Notes under the pieces: generated by a model
What the model saw: only the letters and a program-made list of their open reading frames with translations
Database searches by the model: none
What the model was told of the DNA's origin: nothing
Program-made: the position numbers and the translations under genes
Shown here: piece by piece, positions 1 to 8,639 of the stretch
How the letters are laid out: each line of letters begins with the position of its first letter
Position numbering within the stretch: position 1 is the first letter of the stretch
Assembly (NCBI GenBank): GCA_902777385.1
Contig: CACYTP010000002.1
Coordinates: 62,001 to 126,000 of the forward strand
Origin: an uncultured bacterium
Lineage (GTDB): Bacteria; Cyanobacteriota; Vampirovibrionia; Gastranaerophilales; Gastranaerophilaceae
Length of the DNA: 64,000 bases
Reading direction: 5' to 3'

Positions 1-209
1 TAATCGGTGCTTGGGTTGATACTATTCAAAAAACTGTTTCTAAAGGCAAAAAAGTAACTTTAGTTGGCTTTGGTACTTTTGAATCAAGAAAAAGAGCTGC
101 TAGAACCGGCAGAAACCCTCAAACCGGCAAGGAAATTAAAATCCCTGCTAAGACAGTTCCTGCATTCTCAGCTGGTAAAAAATTCAAAACTATTGTTAAC
201 GGCAAGTAG
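1..209 (+). CDS. hup: HU-family DNA-binding protein, C-terminal part
   Basis: HU is a small dimeric nucleoid protein that bends DNA. The frame is already open at the window edge (first full codon at 3) and ends at TAG 207-209, giving the last 68 residues; a full HU has about 90, so roughly the first quarter is missing. The visible part has the HU hallmarks: the GFGTFE strand, then the DNA-clamping arm with [10 protein letters not shown], then [15 protein letters not shown] near the C-terminus. A strong terminator follows directly, so it is probably monocistronic. IHF is less likely because the arm and tail read as HU. Confidence 0.93.
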   Translation, partial: IGAWVDTIQKTVSKGKKVTLVGFGTFESRKRAARTGRNPQTGKEIKIPAKTVPAFSAGKKFKTIVNGK

Positions 210-229
210 TTCGTAGTTACAGATATTTA

Positions 230-268
230 AAGGCATATCATTCAATTTGAGTGATATGCCTTTTTTTT
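230..268 (+). terminator. Rho-independent terminator of the HU gene
   Basis: A perfect 10-bp stem (AGGCATATCA at 231-240 with TGATATGCCT at 252-261) closes an 11-nt loop and runs into eight T. The T tract reaches the end of the convergent small gene at 267. Confidence 0.9.
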
Positions 269-512
269 ATCTAAATACACTGTTAGTTTTTGGTTGACCT
301 CCCTGCATATTAGGCGGTGGGGCATCAGGTCGTCCGTATTCTTTCAAATCTACATGTCTTTCTTTTGCCAATTTTTCAACGTCTTTTGGCGACATTTTTT
401 GTAATTGCTCAACTGTAATTCCAAGAGCTTTAGCTAAGTCCTGAGGTCCTTTTCCCTGTTTTCTCTGCGGCTGCTGAGCTTGTTGCATGCTATTAATTGC
501 ATCCAATCCCAT
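267..512 (-). CDS. Small hypothetical protein (81 aa)
   Basis: I do not recognise this gene. It encodes 81 residues: a Gln-rich start (MQQAQQPQRKQ), a central helical stretch (about residues 24-52) with LAKALGITVEQLQKM that looks like a compact helix-turn-helix or SAP-like fold, and a Pro/Gly-rich tail ending NSVFR. The ATG is well supported by AAAGGAG five to six nt upstream. It is convergent with HU and its stop abuts the HU terminator. There is no signal peptide or membrane segment, so it is probably cytoplasmic. DNA or RNA binding is only a guess. Confidence 0.7.
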   Translation of the reverse strand: MGLDAINSMQQAQQPQRKQGKGPQDLAKALGITVEQLQKMSPKDVEKLAKERHVDLKEYGRPDAPPPNMQGGQPKTNSVFR

Positions 513-612
513 ATCTACTCCTTTCTTGCTTAATACATGTCTATAAAGTAAATTTTTGAATTGAATTGCGTGATAAATATTTTTTCGTTACAAATATTTT
601 CATGGTTATAAT

Positions 613-650
613 AAAAATGTCCTTTTAAACTTTTTAAAAGGACATTTTGT
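613..650 (-). terminator. Terminator of the kdsA-pheS operon
   Basis: Read on the minus strand, a stem of about 15 bp (AAAATGTCCTTTTAAA with its complement) lies just after the pheS stop and ends in ATTTTTATT. Confidence 0.85.
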
Positions 651-661
651 GCTAAACCTTG

Positions 662-1696
662 TTAAAACTGCTTTAAAAATCTTACATCATCGTTAAAGAA
701 AAGACGAATATCGTCTATTGCATATTTTAGCATGGCTAGTCTTTCTACTCCCATGCCGAATGCAAAACCGGAATATACTTCAGGATCAATCCCGACACCT
801 CTTAGTACATTCGGGTCAACCATGCCTGCCCCAAGAACTTCTAACCAACCTGTTCCGGAGCATGTTTTACAGCCTTTTCCCCCGCACATGATACATTGAA
901 CGTCAACTTCGGCAGAAGGTTCTGTGAACGGGAAAAAACTGCTTCTGAATCTTGTTGGACGGCTTGAACCAAAGTATATTCTGATAAATTCATTTAATAC
1001 CCCTTTTAAATCCCCAAATGTGATGTTTTTATCAACATATAACCCTTCTATCTGGTGGAAGAAGTTATTTTTACGGGCATTAATATTTTCATTACGGTAT
1101 ACTCTCCCCGGAGAAATAACCCTGATTGGAGGTTTTTGGTTTTCCATAACGTGAATTTGAGCACCGGAAGTTTGACTTCTTAATACAACATTAGATGCAA
1201 GCGAAGTGAAAAAGGTATCCTGAACGTCTCTTGCCGGGTGATCTTTTGGAATATTAAGCATATCAAAGTTAAAATATTCAGTTTCAACTTCCGGAGAATC
1301 CTTGCTTTCTACAACTGAAAATCCCAAACTTTGTAATATTGATACTATTTCATTCGTAGTAGATGTTAGCGGATGAATTCTGCCTTTAGGAGTAAATTTG
1401 CCGGGTAAACTCACATCTATTCTTTCTTTTTCTAATTTCTGATTAAGTTCTTTTTTATAAAATTCATCATGTTTAGTCTGAATTGATGTTTCAAGCTTTT
1501 TTGTGATTTCATTTGCCAAAGAACCTATGATTCTTTTATCTTCATCTGATAAATTTTTTAAATTCTTTTTTATTTCGTTAAATTCCCCTTTTCTGCTCAA
1601 GTATTTAGCCCTTATTTCGTCTAAATCACTTATAGAAGCAGCTTTTGCTATATCTTCTGTAGCTAATGAATAAATGTTTTCCAGTTGTGCTTTCAT
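662..1696 (-). CDS. pheS: Phenylalanine--tRNA ligase alpha subunit
   Basis: PheS is the catalytic subunit of the alpha2beta2 enzyme that charges tRNA-Phe. At 344 aa it has normal length. An N-terminal coiled-coil arm (about residues 1-90) is followed by the class II core with GRVYRNENINARKNNFFHQIEG (class II motif 2 region, split here only by eye), the Cys-rich CGGKGCKTCSGTGWLE loop typical of bacterial PheS, and motif 3 (GMGVERLAMLKY, arginine present) near the C-terminus. GAGGAC lies upstream of the ATG. It is the last gene of a leftward operon. pheT is not adjacent, unlike in many bacteria; this agrees with scattered operons in cyanobacterial relatives. Confidence 0.97.
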   Translation of the reverse strand: MKAQLENIYSLATEDIAKAASISDLDEIRAKYLSRKGEFNEIKKNLKNLSDEDKRIIGSLANEITKKLETSIQTKHDEFYKKELNQKLEKERIDVSLPGKFTPKGRIHPLTSTTNEIVSILQSLGFSVVESKDSPEVETEYFNFDMLNIPKDHPARDVQDTFFTSLASNVVLRSQTSGAQIHVMENQKPPIRVISPGRVYRNENINARKNNFFHQIEGLYVDKNITFGDLKGVLNEFIRIYFGSSRPTRFRSSFFPFTEPSAEVDVQCIMCGGKGCKTCSGTGWLEVLGAGMVDPNVLRGVGIDPEVYSGFAFGMGVERLAMLKYAIDDIRLFFNDDVRFLKQF

Positions 1697-1712
1697 TCTT
1701 TATGTCCTCATC

Positions 1713-2330
1713 TTAATTTATTTTGTTATATCTCTTTTCATACTCTACGGTTGTACTTTCTCCGTGTCCTGTGTGTATCTGAATATTGTCATCTAATTTA
1801 AATATTATGTTTTTAATGCTGTTTTGAATATCTTTAAAGTTGCCACCGAGTAAGTCTGTTCTCCCATAACTGTTTCTGAATATCGTGTCTCCGCAAAATA
1901 AGTGGTTGCTTATCAGGTAGCAAACTCCACCTTCAGTATGTCCGGGTGTGTGTATTACATCAACTTTTATATTCCCAAATGATATATTATTATTTTCGTT
2001 TACATAAAAGTCATATTTTTGAGGTTCTTTCGGTGGCAAACCAAACATAGTACACATTTCCGGAGTATGCTCCATCATTATTGCATCATCTGAATGAATC
2101 CCGACTTTAGCATCAAGAGCCTTTGCCATATCATTAACTCCCAGAATATGATCAAAATGTCCGTGTGTGATCAAAATATATTTTACCTTCAGACCTTTTT
2201 GTTTTACTTCGTTAATGATGTCTTCTCTGTATGCGGAACAGTCTATTAAGATGGCTTCTTTTGTCATTTCATCAGAAACCAAATAATTGTTTGCATCAAT
2301 TGGTCCGGCAATGTATGTGCTAATTTCCAT
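1713..2330 (-). CDS. MBL-fold metallohydrolase (glyoxalase II-like)
   Basis: A 205-aa metallo-beta-lactamase-fold hydrolase, probably a thioester hydrolase of the glyoxalase II/YcbL type. Both metal sites are visible: THGHFDH (HxHxDH), a later histidine in HTPGHTEGG, the bridging aspartate in FCGDTIF, and the last histidine in HTGHGE. It has no C-terminal substrate-binding domain as in classical GloB, so the substrate is uncertain. It lies between kdsA (3-nt gap) and pheS (16-nt gap) and has only a weak Shine-Dalgarno, so translation is probably coupled to kdsA. Confidence 0.88.
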   Translation of the reverse strand: MEISTYIAGPIDANNYLVSDEMTKEAILIDCSAYREDIINEVKQKGLKVKYILITHGHFDHILGVNDMAKALDAKVGIHSDDAIMMEHTPEMCTMFGLPPKEPQKYDFYVNENNNISFGNIKVDVIHTPGHTEGGVCYLISNHLFCGDTIFRNSYGRTDLLGGNFKDIQNSIKNIIFKLDDNIQIHTGHGESTTVEYEKRYNKIN

Positions 2331-2333
2331 TTT

Positions 2334-3155
2334 TTATGTTCTCACTAATTCAAAAATATCTCTGCATATCGAGAATAATTTTTCAACATTATCCAGAGCT
2401 ACCATATTTGGACCGTCACACAGAGCCTTATCCGGATCAGGGTGAACTTCAAAAAATAGTGCATTGGCACCTGCAGCAACTGCAGATTTCGCAAGTACAG
2501 GTACAAACCTCCTGTCTCCGCCCGAACTGATACCATTTGCCCCCGGAAGCTGAACGCTGTGTGTCGCATCAAATACTACAGGATAACCAAAATTTTGCAT
2601 AATAGGAATTCCTCTGAAGTCAACAACCAAATTGTTGTAGCCAAATGTAGTTCCCCTGTCAGTTAATAGCACGTTATAGTTGCTGCTGTCTTCTACTTTT
2701 TTGATTAGCGGTTCCATTTGCTCAGGTGCCAAAAACTGCCCCTTTTTTATGTTTATAATTTTGCCTGTCTTAGCTGCAGCTACGAGTAAATCGGTTTGTC
2801 TGCATAAAAATGCAGGAATTTGAATTACATCAGCAACTTCTGCTGCTGAAGCAGCTTGTTCCGGCGTATGTATATCCGTTACAATCGGCAAATCAAATTT
2901 CTCTTTAACCTTTTGTAACATCTCCAAGCCTTTTTCAAGTCCGGGACCTCTGTATGAAGTTATTGATGAGCGATTTGCTTTATCAAAAGAAGACTTAAAA
3001 ATATAATTTATCCCCAATTTTGAGGTTATTTCTTTAAGCTTTTCGGCTGTTTGATAAAGTATATCCTGACTTTCAATAGCACAAGGACCTGCCATAATAG
3101 TAAGCTTGTCGCCGCCGATTTCAAAATCTTTTAATTTAATTCTCTTCATATCCAT
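2334..3155 (-). CDS. kdsA: 3-deoxy-8-phosphooctulonate synthase
   Basis: KdsA condenses phosphoenolpyruvate with arabinose-5-phosphate to give Kdo-8-phosphate, the committed step to the Kdo of lipopolysaccharide. It is 273 aa, normal length. Family motifs visible: IMAGPCAIES near residue 20, NIKKGQFLAP, TDRGTTFGYNNLVVD, DATHSVQLPG and CDGPNMV near the C-terminus. The cysteine in AGPC suggests the metal-dependent class, but I cannot confirm this. The first ATG has no Shine-Dalgarno and lies 6 nt after a perfect TATAAT, suggesting a leaderless mRNA. Its presence implies a Gram-negative-type outer membrane. Confidence 0.97.
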   Translation of the reverse strand: MDMKRIKLKDFEIGGDKLTIMAGPCAIESQDILYQTAEKLKEITSKLGINYIFKSSFDKANRSSITSYRGPGLEKGLEMLQKVKEKFDLPIVTDIHTPEQAASAAEVADVIQIPAFLCRQTDLLVAAAKTGKIINIKKGQFLAPEQMEPLIKKVEDSSNYNVLLTDRGTTFGYNNLVVDFRGIPIMQNFGYPVVFDATHSVQLPGANGISSGGDRRFVPVLAKSAVAAGANALFFEVHPDPDKALCDGPNMVALDNVEKLFSICRDIFELVRT

Positions 3156-3161
3156 ATTCTG

Positions 3162-3196
3162 ATTATATTAAAAAAGCATATTAAATACAAGTTAAA
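3162..3196 (-). promoter_or_regulatory. Probable kdsA promoter, leaderless type
   Basis: On the minus strand TTGTAT, a 17-nt spacer and TATAAT (3162-3167) are followed by CAGAAT and then the kdsA ATG. With a start site about 7 nt after the -10 box, transcription would begin at or next to the ATG. Confidence 0.55.
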
Positions 3197-3210
3197 TTAC
3201 AGTTATTGTA

Positions 3211-4038
3211 TTATTTGATAACATGATTTCCAATAAATCCTACTGTGATAATTATGACAAACATTATAATTGCAGTAAGCCCGAATAGTAAAATTTTCCA
3301 TAATGGGCTTTTTTCGTTATTTTGATTTGCAGTATATGCTTGTGCAATCATGTTATTTGATATCATTCTAAGAAATGGTGCAATCATTAATGGAATTATA
3401 TATAACAGAGCATATTTAATTTTTGCTGTCGTTAGTGTTGCGAATACCCCGTTTATTGATGCCAGCATTGCCATTCCAAAAAGTGCCGTAAAATAATTTC
3501 TGCTAATGTAGCCGAATAATTTTTTTATATTAAATAAAGATAAAATATTGTATTCTGATTCAATGAATAAATATGTAAAACCAATGCTGCAAAATGCCAT
3601 TAATATTTCTATAACTATAAGCAGAGCGTATGATGTATGAATTACGATTGCCATGTGAGATTTTACTTTAAGCGTAAGTAATGTACCAATTGCTGCAAAC
3701 ATGATTATTGCTGTCAGTATAGTTATTCCGAGCAGTATTATTGCCCAAATATATTTAAGCCCTATACCAAAGTATTCTGCCCATTTACTCCAATTCGGTA
3801 AATCTGCATCATCTTTTTTTATAAGTAATTTTGTATATTCTATGTCATATCCGAGAGCAAAGCAAGAAGCGATTATTGCAATTATTAGTGAAGGAACCAT
3901 AACCTGTTGATTTTTAGCAAGTAATGCAAACGATAGTAATCCGCATCCAAAAGACAATATTATAAGTACAGTGTATTTTGGTAAAAAATCTTTATCCTTT
4001 ACGATATTTTTAAAGGCTTTGCGAATGCTTATTGTCAT
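3211..4038 (-). CDS. DUF4013-type integral membrane protein
   Basis: A 275-aa polytopic membrane protein of unknown function with about six hydrophobic helices (roughly residues 25-42, 46-64, 95-120, 130-155, 178-198 and 240-268). The cytoplasmic loop GYDIEYTKLLIKKDDADLPNW followed by W and YFGIGLK matches the DUF4013 pattern (GY...R...G...LPxW...F..GLK) found in bacteria and archaea. The start has a GGGAG Shine-Dalgarno. It stands alone between kdsA and a large membrane protein gene. No catalytic residues are apparent. Confidence 0.75.
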   Translation of the reverse strand: MTISIRKAFKNIVKDKDFLPKYTVLIILSFGCGLLSFALLAKNQQVMVPSLIIAIIASCFALGYDIEYTKLLIKKDDADLPNWSKWAEYFGIGLKYIWAIILLGITILTAIIMFAAIGTLLTLKVKSHMAIVIHTSYALLIVIEILMAFCSIGFTYLFIESEYNILSLFNIKKLFGYISRNYFTALFGMAMLASINGVFATLTTAKIKYALLYIIPLMIAPFLRMISNNMIAQAYTANQNNEKSPLWKILLFGLTAIIMFVIIITVGFIGNHVIK

Positions 4039-4083
4039 AATTCACTCCCTAATAACTCATACTACTATGTAAATGGTAACAGA

Positions 4084-4101
4084 ACAAGCATTTTTTTGTC
4101 A
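4084..4101 (-). promoter_or_regulatory. Upstream element shared with the 8.5-kb gene
   Basis: On the minus strand TGACAAAAAAATGCTTGT lies 46 nt upstream of the DUF4013 gene. A nearly identical element lies upstream of the gene starting at 8521. The TTGACA it contains could be a -35 box, though no good -10 follows at 17 nt. Confidence 0.3.
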
Positions 4102-4104
4102 AAT

Positions 4105-6192
4105 TTACTTAGATAAAAATCCTTGCATAGTAATTTTGGTTGCCGGAGTATTTGTAATATTCTGTGGCTGAGAATTGTCATGAGTATTCTGTTGCATTCC
4201 CGATTGAGCTTTTAACGCCAAGTCTTTTGCTCTGGCATTACGAGTCATTCTGTCACATGTCCTTGCAAGCCATACCATGAATGCAGGAACAATCAGAATT
4301 GTTGACAGGAATGTAAACATGCTGTTATAGAATTTTGCACTCTTAACAAAGCGGTTCTTGCTGTTTTTGAATATGTTTTCAAATGTATGTAAAGCCTGCG
4401 TTTTTGCAGTGTCGGCTTCAGTAATATTCTTGAATGCGTTTTTAATTTCGTTATCATCAGCTACATCTTTAAGGTCTTTTCCAAGTATAGTCTTCAAGCT
4501 GTTAACCATTTCTTCGCTCTTGTCACGCATTAATAATTTTTTCAAATTACCGCCGTTATCGGTAATGAAGTCAAAGAAGCCGTTTACACCGCCCTTGAAC
4601 TCATTAATATATGTGTATTTAGACTCAAGTTCTTTATTTGTAAATACATTTATACCGCTAACAGGTGAGAAGTAATCTCTAATATATTTTTTGTAGAAAT
4701 TCTCATTGTGATCTCCAGGAGTATGGTTAAGTGCAAGTCCTGAAATCTTTGAGAATATCTTAGAAAAACCTCTTGATAATGCTTGGGCTGCAAATAATAT
4801 TGCTCCGAAACTTGTAACGTCACGGGTAATAGTTTCTTTTCTGTCATACTTATCAGGTGCATTCAATAATCTGGTAGGTAAACAGAAACCGTATAACAAA
4901 GCCATCATTGCTGATACTGACATTGATGCATCATCAAATTCAAAGTGATTTAAGAATTTCTTTAACTTGCTTGAATTCAAAACATATTCTGCCGTCTCAG
5001 TGAAGACTTTTTCCCTTCCGCTGAATGATACATCTTTCTTATTTGTGTTTAATGTATCATTTAGCTTTTCGGTTTTTCCTGATATTTCTACTTTATCATT
5101 ATTTCCATTGTTGTCATTTCTGTGTTCATGTGCAAATGCCGGATTTTGTCCCTTTAATCCCAGAGAATATAACTTCGGAATTAAAGCATAAAATCCTACA
5201 ACAGCACCCCACATACCGACATTTGACAGTATTCTTGAGCCTGTTCGTTTGTCAACAAAGGTTTTCAAAAATCTTGCAGGATCGAAGTTTTGATTTTTGT
5301 ATTTTTTTAACGCTTTTCCTGTCGTATCTATAACATCATCCGTAAAATCTGTCATAGTTGTCAGTAATTTTTTGAAGGATACACTTGTTTTATCAGCATC
5401 TTGTAATTCTTTTCCTGTTAATCCGAATTTTTCAGGATTAATAACCATTTCAATAGTTAATTCATTAGCAGACGGACTTAAATGACGTTTTTTAAGCTTC
5501 ATAAAGTCATTCAGCAAACTGTCCGTCAAGTCTTCAGGAGAACCTGCAACCTTTTGATTTGTAATCTTTTTCCATAAAGATTTTTTATTGCCTTTTGCCT
5601 GTTCAATTTCAATAGCCCTTGCAGCATAATCTTTTGCAAGTGTATCTAGTTCAGCCTCAGGCAGATTGCCTTCAAGTGTTGTATTTAATACATTCTTAAA
5701 TACATTATTGTAAAATTCTGTTTTTGTTTTAGCAACATCATCAAGGGTATTAGGATTTTTTGTCGCATAATCAATGAAGTTGTTACCTAAACCCTGTATC
5801 ATATTAATAGGAACATTATTTGCAGTTCCGGAATACTTTTTAATAAAGTGAAGTAATATTGCAGGAATAATGAAGGCACTAGGACCGCTCAGTATTTCTC
5901 GGATACCTTCTCTTCTTGCAAATGCCCAGTTGTAAGGACCCTCTTTCTTCCCTGTTTCTTTATTTACGGGACGGCGATTAATTCCTTCCAATACACGAGG
6001 ACCAGCCATGCCAAAGAAATCCTGTGCAATAAAAGACGTAATAAATCCGCCATTGGTTAGTGCATCTGCTACTGCAACAGGAATTTGCTCCAAACCCTGA
6101 AAGGATGGCTGTGCTGTATGTTTTACACTATTCCCTGTATTATTGTTTTTTCTGGCATTTAAATCAGCCGCTTTTATTGCTTGTATTGCCAT
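4105..6192 (-). CDS. Large F-x-G-tagged membrane protein, family member 1
   Basis: A 695-aa protein of unknown function that I group with the products at 19008-20600, 40196-41950 and 41966-43888. Shared layout: a short polar start ending in PSFQG (about residues 28-32), an early hydrophobic region, a long helical charged middle, a membrane segment around residue 325 (GMWGAVVGFYALIPKLYSLG), then a block with R..NAPDKYDRKETITRD (about 436-455) and FGAILFAAQAL, and a final membrane helix (TFLSTILIVPAFMVWLA) followed by a basic R-x-AK tail. There is no cleavable signal peptide. A TATAAT at 6234-6239 is a plausible promoter. It is probably an envelope protein; its role is unknown. Confidence 0.85.
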   Translation of the reverse strand: MAIQAIKAADLNARKNNNTGNSVKHTAQPSFQGLEQIPVAVADALTNGGFITSFIAQDFFGMAGPRVLEGINRRPVNKETGKKEGPYNWAFARREGIREILSGPSAFIIPAILLHFIKKYSGTANNVPINMIQGLGNNFIDYATKNPNTLDDVAKTKTEFYNNVFKNVLNTTLEGNLPEAELDTLAKDYAARAIEIEQAKGNKKSLWKKITNQKVAGSPEDLTDSLLNDFMKLKKRHLSPSANELTIEMVINPEKFGLTGKELQDADKTSVSFKKLLTTMTDFTDDVIDTTGKALKKYKNQNFDPARFLKTFVDKRTGSRILSNVGMWGAVVGFYALIPKLYSLGLKGQNPAFAHEHRNDNNGNNDKVEISGKTEKLNDTLNTNKKDVSFSGREKVFTETAEYVLNSSKLKKFLNHFEFDDASMSVSAMMALLYGFCLPTRLLNAPDKYDRKETITRDVTSFGAILFAAQALSRGFSKIFSKISGLALNHTPGDHNENFYKKYIRDYFSPVSGINVFTNKELESKYTYINEFKGGVNGFFDFITDNGGNLKKLLMRDKSEEMVNSLKTILGKDLKDVADDNEIKNAFKNITEADTAKTQALHTFENIFKNSKNRFVKSAKFYNSMFTFLSTILIVPAFMVWLARTCDRMTRNARAKDLALKAQSGMQQNTHDNSQPQNITNTPATKITMQGFLSK

Positions 6193-6233
6193 GTCCCTAC
6201 TTTACTGATTTCATAACTAACTACACATATACA

Positions 6234-6260
6234 ATTATAAAAACTTTTACCTATTGTCTA
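6234..6260 (-). promoter_or_regulatory. Probable promoter of the 695-aa membrane protein gene
   Basis: On the minus strand TAGACA (6255-6260) and TATAAT (6234-6239) are separated by 15 nt. The leader is about 35 nt and ends in AGGG close to the ATG. Confidence 0.5.
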
Positions 6261-6461
6261 TTGCCTTTTTTTGGGGGTTCGTTAAGTTTTTTTTACAAAA
6301 CTCATGACAATAAGTGTACTTATCATACTTAATATTTAAAAATTTTTCAAGCTTTTTACTACAAATATAACAGAATATTACAAAAATTATTCATATTTAC
6401 TATGAATTTTGTCCATGTTACTATTATCACAGAGAGTTACACGAAATATAAGGAATTAATT

Positions 6462-7961
6462 ATGACACAAGAACAACAACGTGAAGTGAATTCTGCCGGT
6501 GATCAGATTAGACAAATAAGAATTCAAAAGCTTGCAGATTTGGCTGATAAAGGTGTAAATCCGTATCCTTATGTATTTAATAAGACTGCGGATGCTGCTG
6601 ATTTGCAGGAAAAATATAAAGACATTGAACCGGGTGTTGAAACCGAAGACGAATATTCAGTTGCAGGTCGTGTTATGGCTGTCAGAAACAGCGGCATGTT
6701 TATTGATTTAATGGATTCATCCGGAAAAATTCAGATATTTTCCCATAAACAAAACTTGTCAGAAGAACAGTTACAAATATTAAAACTGATAGATATTGGT
6801 GATATCGTTGGGTTTACGGGGACTATCAGACGTACTCCGAGAGGTGAATTATCAATTAAGGCAACTTCATTGACAATGTTATCAAAATCATTATTGCCGT
6901 TGCCTGAAAAATTCCATGGCTTAACTGATGTTGAAACCAGATACAGACAACGTTATGTTGACATGATTGTGAATGATGATGTCAGAAAAACATTCAGAAC
7001 AAGAAGTCTTATTATCCAGAAAATAAGAGAATTTTTGACAAAAAGAGGATTTTTAGAGGTTGAAACGCCGATGCTTCATCCTCAGGCAGGCGGTGCAAAT
7101 GCTCGTCCGTTTATTACACATCACAATACTCTTGATATGGATATGTTCTTGAGAATTGCACCTGAACTTTATCTAAAGAGATTAATGGTTGGCGGTGTAA
7201 GTGAAAAGATATTTGAAATTAACAGAAGCTTCCGTAATGAGGGTATTGATGTACGTCACAACCCTGAATTCACCATGATGGAATTATATCAGGCTTATGT
7301 TGATTATAATGAAATGATGACATTAACCGAGACCCTTGTTTCTACCGTAGCTCAGGAAGTTTTGGGTACAATGAAAATTAAATACGGTGATAATGAAATT
7401 AATTTAACTCCGCCATGGGACAGAAAGACCATGATTGGTGCTATTCAGGAAAAAACAGGTATAGATTTTGCAGCATGCTATACTTTAGATGATGCAAAAG
7501 CTAAAGCAAAGTCTTTGGGAGTTGATCCTGAGGATTGTGATAACTGGGGTAAAGTTATAGACTTAATCTTTGAAGAAAAAGTTGAACCTTCCCTAATCCA
7601 GCCTGTTCATATTATAGATTATCCTCGTGACATTTCGCCATTGGCAAAAGTTCATAGAGATAACGACAGATTGACCGAACGTTTTGAAACTCGTGTAAAC
7701 GGTTGGGAAATTGCTAACGCATTCTCTGAATTGACCGATCCGATTGATCAGAGAATGAGATTTGAAGCTCAAATGCAGGCAAAGGCAAACGGTGATGATG
7801 AAGCTATGCCGATAGATGAAGATTATATCTGTGCGTTAGAACATGGGGCTCCGCCTATGGGTGGTTTAGGCTTAGGAATTGACAGATTAATTATGTTGTT
7901 GACTAATTCTCCGTCTATTCGTGACGTAATTGCTTTCCCTACTTTAAAGAAACGTCAATAA
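6462..7961 (+). CDS. lysS: Lysine--tRNA ligase (class II)
   Basis: A 499-aa class II lysyl-tRNA synthetase. It has an N-terminal OB-fold anticodon-binding domain (about residues 50-160, with VAGRVMAVRNSG), then the catalytic core: RYRQRYVDMI, motif 2 in FRNEGIDVRHNPEFT, and motif 3 in GGLGLGIDRLIMLL near the C-terminus. The start at 6462 is chosen because AGGAA lies 6 nt upstream and the family start fits; an in-frame ATG at 6402 has no Shine-Dalgarno and would add 20 untypical residues. It is transcribed away from the 695-aa membrane protein gene and ends at a strong terminator. Confidence 0.97.
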   Translation: MTQEQQREVNSAGDQIRQIRIQKLADLADKGVNPYPYVFNKTADAADLQEKYKDIEPGVETEDEYSVAGRVMAVRNSGMFIDLMDSSGKIQIFSHKQNLSEEQLQILKLIDIGDIVGFTGTIRRTPRGELSIKATSLTMLSKSLLPLPEKFHGLTDVETRYRQRYVDMIVNDDVRKTFRTRSLIIQKIREFLTKRGFLEVETPMLHPQAGGANARPFITHHNTLDMDMFLRIAPELYLKRLMVGGVSEKIFEINRSFRNEGIDVRHNPEFTMMELYQAYVDYNEMMTLTETLVSTVAQEVLGTMKIKYGDNEINLTPPWDRKTMIGAIQEKTGIDFAACYTLDDAKAKAKSLGVDPEDCDNWGKVIDLIFEEKVEPSLIQPVHIIDYPRDISPLAKVHRDNDRLTERFETRVNGWEIANAFSELTDPIDQRMRFEAQMQAKANGDDEAMPIDEDYICALEHGAPPMGGLGLGIDRLIMLLTNSPSIRDVIAFPTLKKRQ

Positions 7962-7989
7962 AATTTCTTAAAATATATAATCAAGTAAA

Positions 7990-8019
7990 AAAGATGTGCC
8001 GTAAAGCACATCTTTTTTT
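7990..8019. terminator. Bidirectional terminator between lysS and the 8.0-kb gene
   Basis: AGATGTGC (7992-7999) pairs with GCACATCT (8006-8013) around a 6-nt loop. There is a T run on the plus side and an A run on the left, so it can serve both convergent genes. Confidence 0.88.
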
Positions 8020-8041
8020 ATAAATTTATCAGTAGTTTTTG

Positions 8042-8521
8042 TTAGCTTTTAAATTTGCTGATTTCTTCAAAATAATGAGCAAGTGCTACATAGCCTTTGT
8101 AAATCTCATTTGATATTGTTGCATAGCAGTTTGCATCAATAAATTTTAATTCTTTTGCACGAATTTCCATTATTCTGTCTGCGTCAGCTTTTAATTCTGT
8201 ATCTTTAGAAGTTGACCAGTCCTGAAGTAATGCCAATTCATCATACATTTGTTTAGCGGTAGTAAATTCAAGAGTACTAAAATCGTATTTAGACAATAAT
8301 TCTTTATCGACAGGTGTGATACGGCTTTGTACGGCTTGAAACTTATATATTCTCTTAATTACGGTATAATTATCCGCAACCTTTTTATGAGAGTACGGTA
8401 CATCATTTTTTGCAAGCATTGCAGCATGCGAACGAGATGTAAATGGATCTTCCTGATGGGATAATGCACTTTTAGATGTAATATCAAACCCCGATTTTTT
8501 GTCTATAAGTTCTTCTATCAA
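8042..8521 (-). CDS. Hypothetical protein (159 aa)
   Basis: I do not recognise this gene. It encodes 159 mostly helical, soluble residues with a Ser/His-rich N-terminal third (SALSHQEDPFTSRSHAAM) and two long predicted helices after residue 85. It has no cysteine cluster, signal peptide or membrane segment. The start is TTG at 8519-8521, supported by a strong AGGAGG 6 nt upstream; no nearby in-frame ATG has comparable support. The upstream element at 8554-8573 may control it. Convergent with lysS. Confidence 0.75.
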   Translation of the reverse strand: MIEELIDKKSGFDITSKSALSHQEDPFTSRSHAAMLAKNDVPYSHKKVADNYTVIKRIYKFQAVQSRITPVDKELLSKYDFSTLEFTTAKQMYDELALLQDWSTSKDTELKADADRIMEIRAKELKFIDANCYATISNEIYKGYVALAHYFEEISKFKS

Positions 8522-8550
8522 AGCCTACCTCCTACTAATAAATTTATGTT

Positions 8551-8574
8551 ATGACAAGCATGTTTTTTTGTCAT
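8551..8574 (-). promoter_or_regulatory. Inverted-repeat upstream element
   Basis: ATGACAA (8551-8557) and TTGTCAT (8568-8574) form a 7-bp inverted repeat around an AT-rich centre, 30-50 nt before the TTG start. The minus-strand core TGACAAAAAAACATGCTTGT differs from the element at 4084-4101 only by two extra bases. Confidence 0.35.
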
Positions 8575-8639
8575 GAATTTTGGCAAATTTTTAACAAAAG
8601 TTTGTAAATTTATTTTAAAGCAGATTATCCTTACAATAT

